From positions 1 to 24,274 of the forward strand of contig JBBRUT010000042.1 of assembly GCA_038247555.1 (NCBI GenBank): DNA of 24,274 bases, written 5' to 3'. Of this stretch, positions 22,191-24,274 are shown one piece after another. How positions within the stretch are numbered: the stretch's first letter is position 1; each line of letters begins with the position of its first letter. The translations under genes were made by a program, and so were the position numbers. This DNA is from JAHBXL01 sp038247555. Its GTDB lineage: Bacteria; Planctomycetota; Phycisphaerae; Phycisphaerales; UBA1924. Under the pieces are notes generated by a model. It was given only the letters and a program-made list of their open reading frames with translations, did no database searches and was not told the DNA's origin.

Positions 22191-23435
22191 TCAAACCCGT
22201 GCCGGTCGTTCCGCCGCTCCAATCGTCCTCGTGATCGCTTGCGCCGCCGCTTCAATGTCCTCACGCTGCAAATACGGCCCGATGCTCAGCCGAACCGCTC
22301 CCTCGCCCCCGGGCGGCGCCGTCCCCAGCATCTGATGCACCAGCGGCGCACAATGCAGCCCTGCGCGGCACAAAATCCCGAACTCCGCCTCCAGCACCGT
22401 CGCGACCTCCGCGGGTGAGTATGACGTGTGCGTGAAACTCACAACGCCCACGCGCTGCGCAATCGGCGCTTCCCCCAGCGCTCGCACGCCATCCTCGCTC
22501 AACTCATCGATCGCGCCAAGCAGCATCCCCAGCAGTTCCTGCTCGTGCCGCCGAACTTCCGCCACACCCCGCTCCAGCAGCCATGCCACCCCTTCCGACA
22601 GTCCCGCAATCCCCACCGTGTTGTGCGAGCCCGCCTCGTACTTCTCCGGCATCATTGTCGGATGCGTCTCCAGCTCCGACACATTCCCCGTGCCGCCCTC
22701 CCGAAACGTCGCGAGCCGAGTCTCGATCCCCGGGCGGATGTACAGCGCGCCCGTCCCTGTCGGGCCAAGCAATCCCTTGTGACCCGGGAACGCAAGCAAG
22801 TCGACCTCTGCCGCGCGCACGTCCACGGGCCAGTGCCCCAATGATTGCGACGCATCAACGAGAAACAGCGCCCGATCCGCCTCCGCGCCAGCCCCCCGCA
22901 CCCGCGCCCCGATCTCCTCGATCGCCTGCACGCTCCCCGTCACGTTGCTCGCGTGATTTATCGCCACAAACGCAGTCACGCCCGGCCGCACCGCACGCGA
23001 CACAGCATCCGGGTCAACCAGGCCCGTCGCCGGATCAGCATTTACGTTTGTCACATCCAGCAGGCCATCGGCCGCCAGTTCATTCACCGGCCGGAGCACC
23101 GAGTTGTGCTCCATGTTGGTGACGACCGCGTGCGGCCGCTTCCCGGTGCGCTTCGCAAAGCCCCTCGCCGCCCCCTTGATCGCCAGGTTCAGCGCATCCG
23201 TTGCATTCAACGTGAACACGATGTGATCGGCCGACTCCCCGTTCACCAGTCTGCAGATCCGCTCGCGGCACTTGCGGATCAGCGCTGCCGAGTGCCGCGC
23301 TTCCGCATACCCGCCGCGCCCCGCCGCACCCACCTCCAGCATGTACCGCGACATCGCCGCAGCCACTGCGGGCGGCTTCGGAAAGCTCGTCGCTGCGTTG
23401 TCAAAGTACCGGCGCGGAACGCTCTGCTCACTCAT
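22191..23435 (-). CDS. Cysteine desulfurase-family class V aminotransferase
   Basis: The product is 414 aa from ATG 23435. It is a fold-type I PLP enzyme. YFDNAATSFPKP opens the chain. TNMEHNSVLRPVN carries the histidine that stacks on the cofactor, FVAINHASNVTGSVQ and LVDASQSLGH (D194) contact the ring, and FPGHKGLLGPTGTG holds the Schiff-base lysine (K220). Near the C-terminus ILCRAGLHCAPLVH supplies the cysteine expected to carry sulfur. The FDNAATSFPKP start and the RAGLHCAPL end fit the cysteine desulfurase-family group related to SufS rather than IscS. The product would be alanine plus an enzyme-bound persulfide. No suf or isc genes are in view, so the sulfur acceptor is unknown. Confidence 0.9.
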   Translation of the reverse strand: MSEQSVPRRYFDNAATSFPKPPAVAAAMSRYMLEVGAAGRGGYAEARHSAALIRKCRERICRLVNGESADHIVFTLNATDALNLAIKGAARGFAKRTGKRPHAVVTNMEHNSVLRPVNELAADGLLDVTNVNADPATGLVDPDAVSRAVRPGVTAFVAINHASNVTGSVQAIEEIGARVRGAGAEADRALFLVDASQSLGHWPVDVRAAEVDLLAFPGHKGLLGPTGTGALYIRPGIETRLATFREGGTGNVSELETHPTMMPEKYEAGSHNTVGIAGLSEGVAWLLERGVAEVRRHEQELLGMLLGAIDELSEDGVRALGEAPIAQRVGVVSFTHTSYSPAEVATVLEAEFGILCRAGLHCAPLVHQMLGTAPPGGEGAVRLSIGPYLQREDIEAAAQAITRTIGAAERPARV

Positions 23436-23443
23436 GCCCAATC

Positions 23444-23483
23444 GTAGGGCCGTAGAGGCCCCGGCCGACCGGGCCCGACCTAC
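23444..23483 (-). other. GC-rich stem-loop between gcvT and the aminotransferase
   Basis: GTAGG (23444-23448) pairs with CCTAC (23479-23483). Inside, GGGCC-gtaga-GGCCC (23447-23461) and CCCGG-ccga-CCGGG (23460-23473) are alternative hairpins that share two bases. The site is 33 bases after the gcvT stop and just before the aminotransferase start. There is no T-run, so a terminator or attenuator role is only a possibility. Confidence 0.35.
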
Positions 23484-23515
23484 CCCGCTCGCTCCTCACA
23501 ACTCGCAGCTCGCCG

Positions 23516-24274
23516 TCATTTTCCCCGCGTCGGGTTGTAGAACGGAAGCTTCGCCACCTTCCCCGTCAGCAGGGCATCCTTGCCCGTATCCACTTCGATC
23601 GCCGTGCCCTCGACGCACAGCTCCTTATCAAGGAACGCCATCGCGATCGGGTACCCAAGTGTCGGGCTCAGGCACGCGCTGGAAACGACGCCCACTTCCT
23701 TCCCGCCCGAACGCACCTTCATCCCCTGCCGCGCCGTCCGCTTTCCCTCAATCGCCAGCCCCGCCACCTTCCGCGATGGCCCGCCCGAGTCGCGCATCCG
23801 CAGCAGCGCATCCTGCCCGATGAACTTCTCCCCAAGCTCCGCCTTGTCCTTCTCAAGCGAAATCGCGAAATCGACACCGCACGCAAGCGCGTTGATCTCT
23901 TCCCCCAGCTCGTGCCCATACAGCGGCATCCCCGCCTCCAGACGCAGCGAATCACGCGAGCCCAGGCCGCACGGCTTCACGATCCCATCCTCGCGGTCGA
24001 TCCCCGCATCCTTCAGGATCAAGCCCATCGCCATCCCCACCGCCGCCTGCGGCAAGATCACCTCCACGCCATCCTCGCCGGTGTACCCCGTCCGGCTCAC
24101 GTAGATCTTCATGATGACCAGGTTCTTTACCAAAAACCGGTACCGCTTGAGCGTCGGGATCTCGCGGCTGAACTTGCCGATCATCTCCATCACCTTCGGT
24201 CCCTGAATCGCCACCATCGCTGTCGATTCCGTCCGGTCGTCGATCTTGCATGTCAGATCGCCCGCAGCACGAAC
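23516..24274 (-). CDS. gcvT: Glycine cleavage system T protein (aminomethyltransferase), 5' end outside window
   Basis: The C-terminal 252 residues are visible and the frame is open at the window edge. About 110-120 N-terminal residues of a usual 365-375 are missing. The protein moves the aminomethyl carbon from the H-protein lipoyl arm to tetrahydrofolate, releasing ammonia. The visible part has MVAIQGPKV, then VSRTGYTGEDGVEVILP, LGSRDSLRLEAGMPLYGHEL (a family hallmark), INALACGVDFAISLEK and KFIGQDAL. The C-terminal barrel follows, with EVGVVSSACLSPTLGYPIAM and the end KLPFYNPTRGK. All blocks agree with a working enzyme. gcvH and gcvP, if linked, would lie outside the window. Confidence 0.94.
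   Translation of the reverse strand, partial: VRAAGDLTCKIDDRTESTAMVAIQGPKVMEMIGKFSREIPTLKRYRFLVKNLVIMKIYVSRTGYTGEDGVEVILPQAAVGMAMGLILKDAGIDREDGIVKPCGLGSRDSLRLEAGMPLYGHELGEEINALACGVDFAISLEKDKAELGEKFIGQDALLRMRDSGGPSRKVAGLAIEGKRTARQGMKVRSGGKEVGVVSSACLSPTLGYPIAMAFLDKELCVEGTAIEVDTGKDALLTGKVAKLPFYNPTRGK

Noticed and set aside
1..24274. CRISPR arrays, tRNA genes, rRNA genes, transposases
   Set aside because: No regularly spaced repeat-spacer pattern, cloverleaf-like sequence, rRNA signature or transposase motif was seen on either strand.

Overview
The window is about 24 kb of GC-rich bacterial DNA carrying roughly 17 intact or edge-truncated protein genes, four broken genes and no RNA gene, CRISPR array or insertion sequence that I can recognise. 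The content suggests a planctomycete, most likely a Phycisphaerae-like lineage: high GC, GTG and non-Shine-Dalgarno starts, a secreted metallophosphoesterase with a C-terminal LamG-like domain, a PhoPQ-activated pathogenicity-related (PqaA) protein, a DUF2959 lipoprotein and exported M1 aminopeptidases with HEAT-like tails. This taxonomic call is inference from gene content; no rRNA is present.

Layout. 1-1776: a small glycine-zipper lipoprotein (cut by the window edge), a phospholipid N-methyltransferase-like enzyme and a DUF2959 lipoprotein. 1763-8149: a run on the minus strand comprising an exported MsrB-MsrA fusion, a PqaA-like exported hydrolase, an exported phosphoesterase, a Gdx/SugE-type SMR transporter, the frameshifted remnant of a SpoIIE/RsbU-type PP2C phosphatase, and a DUF2325-like protein whose start overlaps the end of that remnant. 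8313-9290: nadC. 9291-12600: an accessory-looking segment. It holds an AlkD-type DNA repair gene with an in-frame amber stop and a lost 3' end, a 489-base non-coding stretch with 21-bp tandem repeats and a diverged repeat pair, a beta-class DNA methyltransferase fused to an Mrr-type nuclease domain, then scrambled remains of a VOC (glyoxalase-like) gene and a cupin gene in a G-run-rich stretch. 12625-15044: a HIT-family protein and mutL. 15126-21279: enolase followed by two tandem M1 aminopeptidases. 21464-24274: a PhoU-domain protein, a cysteine-desulfurase-family aminotransferase and glycine cleavage T protein (cut by the window edge).

How it fits together. Most of the window is housekeeping: NAD synthesis, mismatch repair, glycolysis, C1 metabolism and PLP/sulfur chemistry. 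A set of exported proteins covers peptide digestion, methionine sulfoxide repair and phosphoesterase/hydrolase activity outside the cytoplasm. The most unusual part is the segment between nadC and the HIT gene: a single-gene candidate restriction-modification enzyme flanked on both sides by decaying genes, with a small inverted repeat abutting its start codon. The second is the decayed PP2C phosphatase next to the surviving DUF2325-like gene.
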